The notes below the pieces were generated by a model, which worked only from the letters and a program-made list of their open reading frames with translations, did not search any database and was not told where the DNA came from. DNA of 61,820 bases from JAGGYK01 sp034716155 (lineage in GTDB: Bacteria > Desulfobacterota > Desulfomonilia > UBA1062), in the NCBI GenBank assembly GCA_034716155.1, contig JAYEFR010000108.1, positions 1 through 61,820 on the forward strand. Direction: 5' to 3'. A program made the translations under genes and the position numbers. Below are positions 16,971-25,136 of the stretch, one piece after another; the stretch's first letter is position 1; every line of letters begins with the position of its first letter.

Positions 16971-19304
16971 ATGAATTCAAAACCCAACCCTCAAAACCCA
17001 AAACCCAAAACTTACAATCTGCAGCTCATAGCTCACAACTCTCCACTCCTGGTAGTATTTGCAGGGCTATCTGCAGGGATCCTTATAGGACTAAAGGACA
17101 CAGGTGCTTTCTTGTTTGTCCTTGCATTCATCTTCATGCTCACTCCCAAGAAAAGGATAGTACATGCCATCCTTGGTATTATTCTAGGCCTGATTTCCAT
17201 CACCTGGATTCCGGGTGATGTAAATATACCAGATGGAGAATATACAATAGAGGGCGACGTTGTGGATTCAGGTTTTGCAAAGAGGATATACAGGATCCAT
17301 CTTGATCACATAAAGATTGACGGGCAAAGGCTACACGGCCGCTCTCAGATCAATATCTATAAGCACATAGAGACCTTACACAAGGGAACGCACATAAAAT
17401 CAAAGGCTGTTATAAGAATGCCCAGGCCTTATGGTAACATAGGAGAATTTGACTATACCAGGTATCTTAAGACCAAGGGTATTACATTAACCGGGTATAT
17501 AAAAGACTTTAACGATATAAAAAAGTATGGCCCTTGGGTTGTAAAAAAGGGCTTCAAAACCAATGCATCAAAGCAATTATCGAGCTTTGCCAAGCCGGAG
17601 GCGGAGATATTAAAGGCCATCCTGTTGGGAGACAAATCATGTTTGACCAACTCTATAAGGGACAGGTTCACCTCGCTTGGAATCTCCCATCTTATGGCTA
17701 TCTCCGGGCTACATATAGGGCTGGTGATCCTGTTCGGATACGTGATAGCATTTACTGTCTTGAGGTGTATTCCCCCTATTGCCAAAAGGTTTGACACGCC
17801 CATTGCAGCAAAGATCATAGGTCTTATAAGCGCTCTATTGTATGCATGCCTTGTAGGCCCATATATTCCCACTGTCAGAGCTACGATAATGGCAATGATG
17901 GTAGTCGGAGCGCTTTTCTTTGCACGAAAGAATGATGTTATAAACTCCCTTGCTCTATCAGGGATTGTCATACTTATTATATGGCCTGTCAGCATATATA
18001 GCCCAAGCTTTTTGTTATCCTTTGCCGCTGTACTCGGGATAATCGGAACACTGAACAAATTCAATTCAAGATCACGGATACTCCAACTTGCCATAATAAC
18101 TATAGCTGCCACTGTATTCACCCTCCCCATGATAGTGTATATATTCGGTTTTGTCTCACCCGCAGGGCTTATATCCAACCTGATTTTCGTCCCTGTATTT
18201 GGCCTATTTGTCATGCCCATTTCTCTGCTGGGTCTTTTGGCAACCCCTGTTTCATGGCCTATAGCTTCATACCTGTTTTCACTCTCTATGGATGGTATCA
18301 CCCTTATTCTCAAGACAGGCGACTTATTCGGTGTGCTCTTCCCTGTCAAGAGGCCATGGCTTGTCTGGGTCTATTCATGCTATCTTGGTCTTATCCTGGC
18401 ATTCTTTGGTAGAAAGACCAGGTTAAGAGCAATACTCATCACATTAAGCGCTATTTTCATAGTCACTTTACCGATTTTGCAGCAGCAGATAAGACTAGAC
18501 AAACCCCTTGCATTCGATTTTATAAGTGTTGGCCAGGGGGATTCAGCCCTTATCACCTCCGGGAGGCATGCAATATTGATTGATGCAGGCGGGTCACGAT
18601 CAGGATTTGACACCGGCAGATTTATTGTGGTCCCCCACCTGTTACAAAGGGGCATAACAAGACTGGATCTTGTGGTGATAACCCACTCTGATGTTGATCA
18701 TATAGGTGGGATGCCCTTTATATTAAGGCACTTTGATGTTGGTGAGGTATGGACAAACATGGGATCAGACTGGAATCCTGTATTTAAAGAGGTTACAAAG
18801 ATTGCAAGATCGAGATCCATACCCATAAAAGCAGTATGCCTTGGCGATATCCTAACCTTGGGGAATACAACAATCGAGGTGTTAAACCCGCTTAAACACA
18901 TAGCAAAAAGAGAGAAAGGCATGGACCTGAATTTGCATTCCATAGTGCTGATGGTGGTCGGCGACAATATGAAGGGCCTATTTATGGCAGATGCAGAGGG
19001 AATGGGAGAATTATCCTTGGCACATCTTGGCAGAGATATCTCGGCAGATGTGCTCAAGGTGGCTCACCACGGGGCAAAAAAGTCATGCCTTCCAGTATTT
19101 CTGGATATGGTAAACCCACGCATTGCAGTGATCTCATGCGGTTATAAGAACAGATATCATGTGCCCCGCCCCAAACCGCTAAAACGGTTGAGGGCTGAAG
19201 ATATAAAAGTGTTCAGGACGGATATGGATGGAGAGGTAATGGTAAGCAGCAAAAAGGGCGCCTATAATGTTAAGTTGGGGAGGGGTTATGCCGATACAAA
19301 ATAA
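16971..19304 (+). CDS. comEC: ComEC/Rec2-type DNA uptake channel
   Basis: About 777 residues from the ATG at 16971; a TTG at 16929 could also be used. Domain order is standard: short hydrophobic N-terminal part with a DUF4131-like OB region, the multi-span Competence domain (HLMAISGLHIGL at the front), then a metallo-beta-lactamase domain (DFISVGQGDSALI, THSDVDHIGG, VLKVAHHGAKKS). ComEC forms the inner-membrane channel for transforming DNA. The first 30 or so residues are Pro/Asn/Lys-rich (NPQNPKPKTYN), encoded by an AACCCAAAAC-rich stretch that looks like intergenic repeat, so the start is uncertain. Its 3-prime end overlaps the FimT gene, joining DNA uptake to the pilin operon. Confidence 0.88.
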   Translation: MNSKPNPQNPKPKTYNLQLIAHNSPLLVVFAGLSAGILIGLKDTGAFLFVLAFIFMLTPKKRIVHAILGIILGLISITWIPGDVNIPDGEYTIEGDVVDSGFAKRIYRIHLDHIKIDGQRLHGRSQINIYKHIETLHKGTHIKSKAVIRMPRPYGNIGEFDYTRYLKTKGITLTGYIKDFNDIKKYGPWVVKKGFKTNASKQLSSFAKPEAEILKAILLGDKSCLTNSIRDRFTSLGISHLMAISGLHIGLVILFGYVIAFTVLRCIPPIAKRFDTPIAAKIIGLISALLYACLVGPYIPTVRATIMAMMVVGALFFARKNDVINSLALSGIVILIIWPVSIYSPSFLLSFAAVLGIIGTLNKFNSRSRILQLAIITIAATVFTLPMIVYIFGFVSPAGLISNLIFVPVFGLFVMPISLLGLLATPVSWPIASYLFSLSMDGITLILKTGDLFGVLFPVKRPWLVWVYSCYLGLILAFFGRKTRLRAILITLSAIFIVTLPILQQQIRLDKPLAFDFISVGQGDSALITSGRHAILIDAGGSRSGFDTGRFIVVPHLLQRGITRLDLVVITHSDVDHIGGMPFILRHFDVGEVWTNMGSDWNPVFKEVTKIARSRSIPIKAVCLGDILTLGNTTIEVLNPLKHIAKREKGMDLNLHSIVLMVVGDNMKGLFMADAEGMGELSLAHLGRDISADVLKVAHHGAKKSCLPVFLDMVNPRIAVISCGYKNRYHVPRPKPLKRLRAEDIKVFRTDMDGEVMVSSKKGAYNVKLGRGYADTK

Positions 19305-19803
19305 GATGAGACATAGGGGTTTAGTCTGCATTCAAAATACAAGAGGTTTTACGATAATGGAGCTAATGGTAGTTGTAATTATAATTGCTATTGGCGCAGC
19401 CATAGCCGCTCCGAGCATAGGCGGCTGGCTTGCCAAACAAAGGTTGAATAGTTCAGCAAGGACCCTTGCCTCCCATTTTCAACAGGCAAGGATGGCAGCG
19501 CTAAAGGGCAATGAGGATGTTAGAGTATGCTTTGATGATAATGCAGCACCGACACCGGATAGATATATTGTGGAAGCAGATCTAACGGATCCAATCGTGC
19601 CATGGACTACATTAGAAGATGATACCGATATAACTCCAAACTTTGCCGGAGTTGGGGCAATGGCAGCAAATTCCACCGGCTTCGATAGTCGTGGGCTTGC
19701 ATTACAGCAAGGCAGCATTGTAGTACAGAGTACTAAGGCCCCCTTGGCCGATAATACCAGGACCATAACGTTGTCTCTTGGTGGGAGTATAAGTATAAGA
19801 TAG
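19288..19803 (+). CDS. GspH/FimT-type minor pseudopilin
   Basis: 171 residues from the ATG at 19288, which follows GGGGAGGGG. The prepilin cleavage and helix motif is RGFTIMELMVVVIIIAIGAA (Gly-Phe with Glu at +5 of the mature chain). The part after it, LNSSARTLASHFQQARMAAL, is typical of FimT/GspH proteins, and the C-terminus has an SLGGSISIR-type end. FimT-class pilins are part of the priming minor-pilin set, and some bind DNA during uptake. It overlaps comEC by 17 bp and leads the operon fimT-pilW-pilV-pilX-pilY1. Confidence 0.82.
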   Translation: MPIQNKMRHRGLVCIQNTRGFTIMELMVVVIIIAIGAAIAAPSIGGWLAKQRLNSSARTLASHFQQARMAALKGNEDVRVCFDDNAAPTPDRYIVEADLTDPIVPWTTLEDDTDITPNFAGVGAMAANSTGFDSRGLALQQGSIVVQSTKAPLADNTRTITLSLGGSISIR

Positions 19804-19817
19804 GAGGTTATCAAATC

Positions 19818-20438
19818 TTGATAGTCGGAACCTTAAAGCACAATAGACAATCAAATCAGATAGTTGAGAAAGAATATCATATTCCAAAACTTGCCGTCTA
19901 TAACAATAAAGGCGTAACCCTGGTGGAATTAATGGTAGTCCTAGTCATATCTGCCATTTTGATGGCGGTTGTATATACTGCTTATCTAACCCAGCACAAA
20001 ATCGGGCATGTACAACATCAGGTTGTCACAATGCAGCAGGATCTAAGGGCATCAATCGATATAATGGAAAGGGATATGAGGATGGCGGGCTGCGACCCGA
20101 CAGGCAATACCACAGCAGGTATCCTTACATGGACAGCAAACTCTTTAGGCGTAACTATGGATATCGACGAAAACGGTACTATTGATGCAGGTGAACAGGT
20201 AGCCTATTCTATGGTGCAGTCAACACTTTTCAGAAATGGCCAATCCCTGGCTGTAAATGTCACAAGCCTGGGATTCACCTATTTTGACAGCGATAATAAT
20301 CCTGCCGGTAGTGTAAATGATATAAGGTCTGTAGTAATAAATATTGTTGTCCGCAGCGAACAGATAGACCCGGATACAGGACAGACCATTACCCGCACAC
20401 TGACGAGGAGGGCAAGATGCCGAAATCTAGGGTTGTAA
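19818..20438 (+). CDS. PilW-like minor pilin
   Basis: 206 residues from TTG 19818, with AGGAGG about 9 bp upstream. The prepilin motif is NKGVTLVELMVVLVISAIL, reached after a leader of about 31 residues. QDLRASIDIMERDMRMAGCD is characteristic of PilW. It is a priming subunit that acts with FimT, PilV and PilX under PilY1. The leader (KHNRQSNQIVEKE) is clearly related to that of the PilV-like protein (EHNTQSGQVVKKK), which is odd because leaders are normally short and unrelated. Its stop overlaps an upstream alternative start of the next gene. Confidence 0.8.
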   Translation: MIVGTLKHNRQSNQIVEKEYHIPKLAVYNNKGVTLVELMVVLVISAILMAVVYTAYLTQHKIGHVQHQVVTMQQDLRASIDIMERDMRMAGCDPTGNTTAGILTWTANSLGVTMDIDENGTIDAGEQVAYSMVQSTLFRNGQSLAVNVTSLGFTYFDSDNNPAGSVNDIRSVVINIVVRSEQIDPDTGQTITRTLTRRARCRNLGL

Positions 20439-20474
20439 GGCAAAACAGGGCAAAAAGAAAAGGAGAGGAAAGGA

Positions 20475-20566
20475 GGTGTCAGGTCTTGACATTTGACATT
20501 TTAGAGCACAACACACAATCAGGTCAAGTAGTTAAAAAGAAATGTCAAATGTCAAGACCTGACACC
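20475..20566. repeat. 27-bp perfect inverted repeat over the start of the PilV-like gene
   Basis: Positions 20475-20501 (beginning GGTGTCAGGTCTTGACAT) are the exact reverse complement of 20540-20566, with a 38-base loop. The left arm includes the last two G of the AGGAGG ribosome site (20471-20476) and the TTG start at 20486. The right arm supplies an in-frame ATG at 20549 (nine codons before the prepilin motif). Either a REP/REPIN-type repeat has landed in the gene or the hairpin controls its translation. The arm sequence resembles repeats I associate with REP-type transposases (memory only). Confidence 0.85.
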
Positions 20567-20941
20567 AGAGAAGGCTTCACCCTTATTGAGGTGGTAATAG
20601 CCATATTGATATTTGCAGTAGGGATCATAGGGGTAGCAAAGATGCAGGGTGAGGCAGTAAAGGGTGGCAGTTTTGGTATGCAGATAACTGATGCCATGAA
20701 TATTACACAGAATCAGGTGGAGTTACTTATGGGACTGAGTTATGCGCATACATCCCTTACCAATGGGGCTCATAATTCTCCGGGAATTACCTCTGATGCA
20801 GGGAGGAACTATGCCATTGTATGGAATGTCAGTGATGATACACCTGTTACAGGGGTAAAACAGGTACGAGTTAGTTCATCATGGACCGAGAAGCCCACCC
20901 CTCACCAAGTCACTGTTACGTTTATAAGGGGGCAGCCATAA
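20486..20941 (+). CDS. PilV-like minor pilin
   Basis: 151 residues from TTG 20486 with AGGAGG 9 bp upstream; an ATG at 20417 and an ATG at 20549 are in-frame alternatives. The last would give the compact, typical leader MSRPDTREG before FTLIEVVIAILIFAVGI. GFTLIEVVIAILIFAVG and AKMQGEAVKGG match the PilV N-terminus. It is a priming minor pilin. The start region is covered by the 27-bp inverted repeat, so expression may depend on RNA folding. The stop overlaps the pilX ATG by 1 bp. Confidence 0.78.
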   Translation: MTFDILEHNTQSGQVVKKKCQMSRPDTREGFTLIEVVIAILIFAVGIIGVAKMQGEAVKGGSFGMQITDAMNITQNQVELLMGLSYAHTSLTNGAHNSPGITSDAGRNYAIVWNVSDDTPVTGVKQVRVSSSWTEKPTPHQVTVTFIRGQP

Positions 20942-21363
20942 TGAAAAATAACCAGGAAGGAATGGTACTGGTATTGGTATTGGTAGTACTCTTGGCAGCG
21001 ATTGTCATTGGAATAACTGTAATGCGTTCTTCTACGATAGAGGCAAGGATTGCCGGAAATGAAAGGGCCTATAAACGGGATTTTTACACAGCAGAGAGTG
21101 CCGGTAACTATGCTGTTGCCAACTTTGATGCATTTGCCAGTTCAACAATAATAAATATGAACACAACTTACCCTCTTTCGCCACCAGTTGGCAGCATGAT
21201 AAGCAGTGCGACCATCAGTGTGCAACTGACCCGCACCGGGACTTCACCTGTGGGCGAAGGTACAAGTGCCACGCAAGTAACTACCAATTATTACAAGATC
21301 ATATCTGATATAAACAACCAGAATATAGAGATAGGTGTATGGAAGAATTTTCCGACACAATAA
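20941..21363 (+). CDS. PilX-like minor pilin (copy 2)
   Basis: 140 residues, ATG overlapping the previous stop. MKNNQEG is a normal short prepilin leader, followed by MVLVLVLVVLLAAIVIGI, RSSTIEARIAGNER and AESAG. Bases 20962-21062 differ from 1750-1850 of copy 1 at only 3 of 101 positions, while the rest of the two genes is poorly conserved apart from the end (IEIGVWKNFP versus IDVGAWKAFP). It works with the PilY1 gene 27 bp downstream. Like PilX elsewhere it lacks a clear Glu at mature position 5. Confidence 0.82.
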   Translation: MKNNQEGMVLVLVLVVLLAAIVIGITVMRSSTIEARIAGNERAYKRDFYTAESAGNYAVANFDAFASSTIINMNTTYPLSPPVGSMISSATISVQLTRTGTSPVGEGTSATQVTTNYYKIISDINNQNIEIGVWKNFPTQ

Positions 21364-21389
21364 GGATTAAACACAAGGAGAAATCTATT

Positions 21390-24300
21390 ATGTATAAAAA
21401 AATTATATTTCTCATAGGCCTTTGTTTATTGTTCGCATATAAGCCAAGCCTGGCCGATGATACAGAGATCTTTTCTGGAGGGGTGATAAATGTTACACCC
21501 AATGTGCTTATCATATTCGACACATCAGGATCTATGGCAGACAGTGTCCCATGCAGTGTATATGACCCTAGTTATGATTATGCTGAAGACTTTGGCGGTG
21601 GTGGATGGGGCAGCTCTACTGCTTCTTATGAGAGATATAAGGTCTATTATAAATCAGGTAGTGGCGGATGGGGTAGTGCTTCCTGGGAAGAATTTACCAA
21701 CAGTACCTCGGACATTGGCTGTGCAGATGCAAAAGATACACTGGATACCATTGGTCACTGGCAGGGGTACATAGGGAATAGTTCTCCATATAACTGTGGG
21801 ACATCCAATTCCGAGACCCTGGCAACAGGGAATTTCCTGAATTTTTTGGATTCTCCAATTATAGAGACTGATTCAAAAATCAATGTTGCCAGAAAAGCAA
21901 TAAAAGAGCTGTTAGATAGTATTGAAGACAACGCAGTCAGATTTGGCCTGATGAGATTTAATGATAGTAACCGAGGGGGCAGTATTGTCGCTGAAATGGG
22001 TTCTAGTGATGCCACCATAAAGACTGTGCTTGATATCTTTACTGCACATGGTGCGACCCCACTTGCCGAGAGCCTTGCAGAGGCAGGCCTGTATTTTGCC
22101 GGCAAGTCATCTTGGGCGAACCCAGGCACAACATATACATCTCCAATACAATGGAGATGTCAGAAGAATTATATAATATTGATGACCGATGGTAACTCAT
22201 GGAGTGATGAAGGTGACGGCAATGGTGATAATATATTCACCCGTGCCGACTACATTAATGGAAACTCTATCGGTGATTATGACAATGATGGGGTTGATCC
22301 AGGGACAGACGCTAATGGAGGCACTCATTGGCTCGATGACGTGGCAAAGTTCCTACATGACGAAGACCTCAGGATAGATCCTGCAACAGATAGTGCAGGT
22401 GAATCCTTTGATACTGATACCTATGGCACCTCTTGGCAACAGAACATAGTCACCTATACGATTGGTTTTGCAACTAAGACTGATGATTTACTCTTGAAAA
22501 GTACTGCGGATGATTTTCACGGTCACGGCGCGTATTACTCCTCTGAAAATAGTAGCCAACTGCAAGGGGCATTTAGTCATATTATAGGGGAAATCCTAGA
22601 GACAAATGCAAGCTTCATAGCGCCGGTGGTACCTGTGAGCAAGATGAACAAGGCCTATGCAGGAAACAGCGTTTACTTGGCTCTGTTCAGGCCTGTAGAT
22701 GCATCTGGATTCTGGGAAGGGAACCTTAAAAAATTCGGACTCAATTGCGATGGAGACCTCCTACAGAAGGACGGCAGCCCTGCTGCAGACGCAACTGGCC
22801 AGATCCTGAGTAATGCTTCCTCCTGTTGGAGTAGCGCGGATGGAAGTGATGTAAAAAAAGGTGGCGCTGGCGAGACAGCGCTTTCTCAGACTGATAGAAC
22901 ATTCTATACATATCAGGGCACTGCAAATAAGAGCCTGACCCATAGTGATAATGCCTTTTCAGTGGATAATACAGCGATCACCGCAACAACAATGGGAGTG
23001 GCTACTGATACTGAAAAGGATGATCTGATCAATTATCTAACGGCAAAAGGTGTGTATGCTCAAGGCGGGACTAGTGAGAGGGAATGGGTTCTAGGTGATA
23101 TCCTTCATTCAAAACCTGCAGTTATGTATGATGGGAATAACACTGTAATCTTTGGGGGTGCAAATGACGGGTTTCTGCATACCCTTGTAGATGATGATAA
23201 AGGGACCGGTACCTTAAGCGATGATTCAGTAAGCGAGAAATGGTGCTTTGTACCATGGGATCTCTTGCCAAACCTGCACCTGTTGAAAGACAGTTCAACT
23301 CACAGCTATTTTGTAGATGGATCTCCTGTCGTGTACAGAGAAAGCAATACCCAATATGTGTGCTTTGGCCTAAGACGTGGTGGCAATAAGTACTATGCAT
23401 TAAAAGTAGGTGAATATAACGCTAATGGAGATTATATCACAGATGGCTATCTCGCCCCTGAATGGGTATGGGAAATCAGTTCAAGTATACTGGGCTCTGA
23501 GACCCTTGCACAGTCATGGTCCACGCCACGTGTATGTACAATAGCAACTGGTGGTGGATCCACTACCAAGGTTATACTACTTGCAGGGGGCTATGATGTA
23601 GCAAATGAGGATCTGGATACACCTGCCTTGGGTGATTCCAAGGGCAGAGCAGTGTATGCAGTGGATGCATCAACAGGCATTTTAAGTGCAGTCATAAACT
23701 TCAATCATAGTAATTATTCTGACATGAGATATTCTATCGTTGACCTGGCTGAATTTGATTATGACAGTGATGGCCTGGATGATACTATCTATGCACCATC
23801 TCTAGGTGCTAACCTGTTTGTATTTAAAGACAGGGACAAAGATGGTTCGTGGGAGAAAAGGTGGCTGTTTAAGGCCAGAAATGGTTCAACTGCTACCACA
23901 TTGCTGAAATTTCTCTACGCACCGGATGTAGTCTTAGAGACCTTTGGTGATTATGTCTATATCGGCACAGGTGATAGGGCACATCCATCAGAGATAAATA
24001 CTACCAATCGCTTTTATGCAATAAAGAATAAATGGACAACCCCATGGACAGATGGTTCAGCCAATAACACCCTCACAGAAGGAGACCTGGTAGATGTGAC
24101 AAGTTACGGCTACAATCCAGCCACATATACAGCACTTGCGAGTGGAAATGGCTGGTTTATCAAATTCGATAAGCGCAGTGGTGAAAAGATGGTCTCCACC
24201 CCTATTGTATTTAACAAGATAGTGTTCTTTTCTACCTTTAGCCCAGATCCTGGTTCTGGAACAGATAAGTGCGCTACGCAGGGACTAGGAGGAGGAAGAC

Positions 24301-24563
24301 TCTATGCATTAAACTATATGACAGGACAGGCGGCTTTAAACTTTGATGAAACCAATGATGCTGGAGGTGAGGAGGTGCTTGCTAGGTCAGATAGAAGCAT
24401 ATACCTCGGAACCGGCATCCCATCCCAGCCAACCCTTATTGTAACCTTAAAGGGTACTAAACTGCTTATCGGGACTCAAGGCACTGGAGGTAGTGCTGGG
24501 ACAAGGACATTTAACGTGCCAGGTGGTCAGGGTGCAAAACCCTATTACTGGAAACAAAACTAA
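21390..24563 (+). CDS. pilY1: PilY1-like type IV pilus tip/adhesin protein (copy 2)
   Basis: 1057 residues from the ATG at 21390 (AGGAG upstream). The signal peptide spans about 1-22 and ends PSLAD. The VWA-like half has the metal site DTSGS (44-48) and ILMTDGNS. The C-terminal propeller half has VLGDILHSKP, the calcium-type loop DYDSDG (about 790) and DRDKDG. The layout and many blocks (LIIFD.SGSM, IQWRCQKNY, CFGLRRGG, ETFGDYVYIGTGDR, PYYWKQN end) match copy 1 at 2173 but the two are clearly diverged. Two PilY1 versions may give alternative pilus tips for different surfaces or partners. It belongs to the fimT-pilW-pilV-pilX operon. Confidence 0.9.
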   Translation: MYKKIIFLIGLCLLFAYKPSLADDTEIFSGGVINVTPNVLIIFDTSGSMADSVPCSVYDPSYDYAEDFGGGGWGSSTASYERYKVYYKSGSGGWGSASWEEFTNSTSDIGCADAKDTLDTIGHWQGYIGNSSPYNCGTSNSETLATGNFLNFLDSPIIETDSKINVARKAIKELLDSIEDNAVRFGLMRFNDSNRGGSIVAEMGSSDATIKTVLDIFTAHGATPLAESLAEAGLYFAGKSSWANPGTTYTSPIQWRCQKNYIILMTDGNSWSDEGDGNGDNIFTRADYINGNSIGDYDNDGVDPGTDANGGTHWLDDVAKFLHDEDLRIDPATDSAGESFDTDTYGTSWQQNIVTYTIGFATKTDDLLLKSTADDFHGHGAYYSSENSSQLQGAFSHIIGEILETNASFIAPVVPVSKMNKAYAGNSVYLALFRPVDASGFWEGNLKKFGLNCDGDLLQKDGSPAADATGQILSNASSCWSSADGSDVKKGGAGETALSQTDRTFYTYQGTANKSLTHSDNAFSVDNTAITATTMGVATDTEKDDLINYLTAKGVYAQGGTSEREWVLGDILHSKPAVMYDGNNTVIFGGANDGFLHTLVDDDKGTGTLSDDSVSEKWCFVPWDLLPNLHLLKDSSTHSYFVDGSPVVYRESNTQYVCFGLRRGGNKYYALKVGEYNANGDYITDGYLAPEWVWEISSSILGSETLAQSWSTPRVCTIATGGGSTTKVILLAGGYDVANEDLDTPALGDSKGRAVYAVDASTGILSAVINFNHSNYSDMRYSIVDLAEFDYDSDGLDDTIYAPSLGANLFVFKDRDKDGSWEKRWLFKARNGSTATTLLKFLYAPDVVLETFGDYVYIGTGDRAHPSEINTTNRFYAIKNKWTTPWTDGSANNTLTEGDLVDVTSYGYNPATYTALASGNGWFIKFDKRSGEKMVSTPIVFNKIVFFSTFSPDPGSGTDKCATQGLGGGRLYALNYMTGQAALNFDETNDAGGEEVLARSDRSIYLGTGIPSQPTLIVTLKGTKLLIGTQGTGGSAGTRTFNVPGGQGAKPYYWKQN

Positions 24564-24586
24564 TAAGCAATATCGAGGAGATAAAA

Positions 24587-25051
24587 ATGGCCCACATTTT
24601 TAATAAGATCATGACAACAGCAGTCTTTTCTATGTTTGTCCTGATGTTTTTTATAGGGATATGTAGTGCTGATAAGATATCTCATTACATAAAAAATTGG
24701 GAGTATACCCAGTTTCAAGCTAAAATCACATATGTAAGCCCTGAAAAAGACTATATCATAGCATCAGAAAGGATGATATTTCTGGTGGATCTGATTTATG
24801 AAGGAAAGCATTATCAGACCAATATCAAAGATATTAATGGTAATGACATAAGCTTTGAGGGGCTCAAGGTAGACAAATGGGTATTTGTAAGGGGAGGAAA
24901 ACTAAAGGACAAAACCATAGGTGCCAGGAGCATCTTTCTCTTACCCAGATCTCTTAAAAGAGATGATGCGGAACGATACCCCGTTCTACAATCTCTACAG
25001 AGTTGGGATCGTGAGATTGTTAATAAACATAGTAAACATAGAAGCAAATAA
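24587..25051 (+). CDS. Small exported protein that follows pilY1 (copy 2), unknown function
   Basis: 154 residues. The signal peptide spans about 1-28 (hydrophobic core VFSMFVLMFFIGICSA). The mature domain parallels the protein at 5303: KNWEYTQFQAKITYVSPEKD, YIIASERMIFLV, QTNIKDINGND, WVFVRGGKL and ARSIFLLP. Lys/His-rich tail. It starts 24 bp after the second pilY1 with GAGGAGAT upstream. Conservation of this gene directly behind both pilY1 copies is the main evidence for a functional link. A small beta-barrel (OB-like) fold is my guess from the strand pattern only. Confidence 0.72.
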   Translation: MAHIFNKIMTTAVFSMFVLMFFIGICSADKISHYIKNWEYTQFQAKITYVSPEKDYIIASERMIFLVDLIYEGKHYQTNIKDINGNDISFEGLKVDKWVFVRGGKLKDKTIGARSIFLLPRSLKRDDAERYPVLQSLQSWDREIVNKHSKHRSK

Positions 25052-25136
25052 TGGTTTCTAAATAGAGTTTGATAAGTATATCTATATCTTATATTATCTT
25101 ATCCTGATTTAGTCTAATTTTTTTCGGAGGGGGGTA

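Noticed and set aside
17453..18349. 298-codon open frame on the minus strand
   Set aside because: It lies entirely inside comEC, whose membrane and lactamase motifs are clear; the antisense product is low-complexity and matches nothing.
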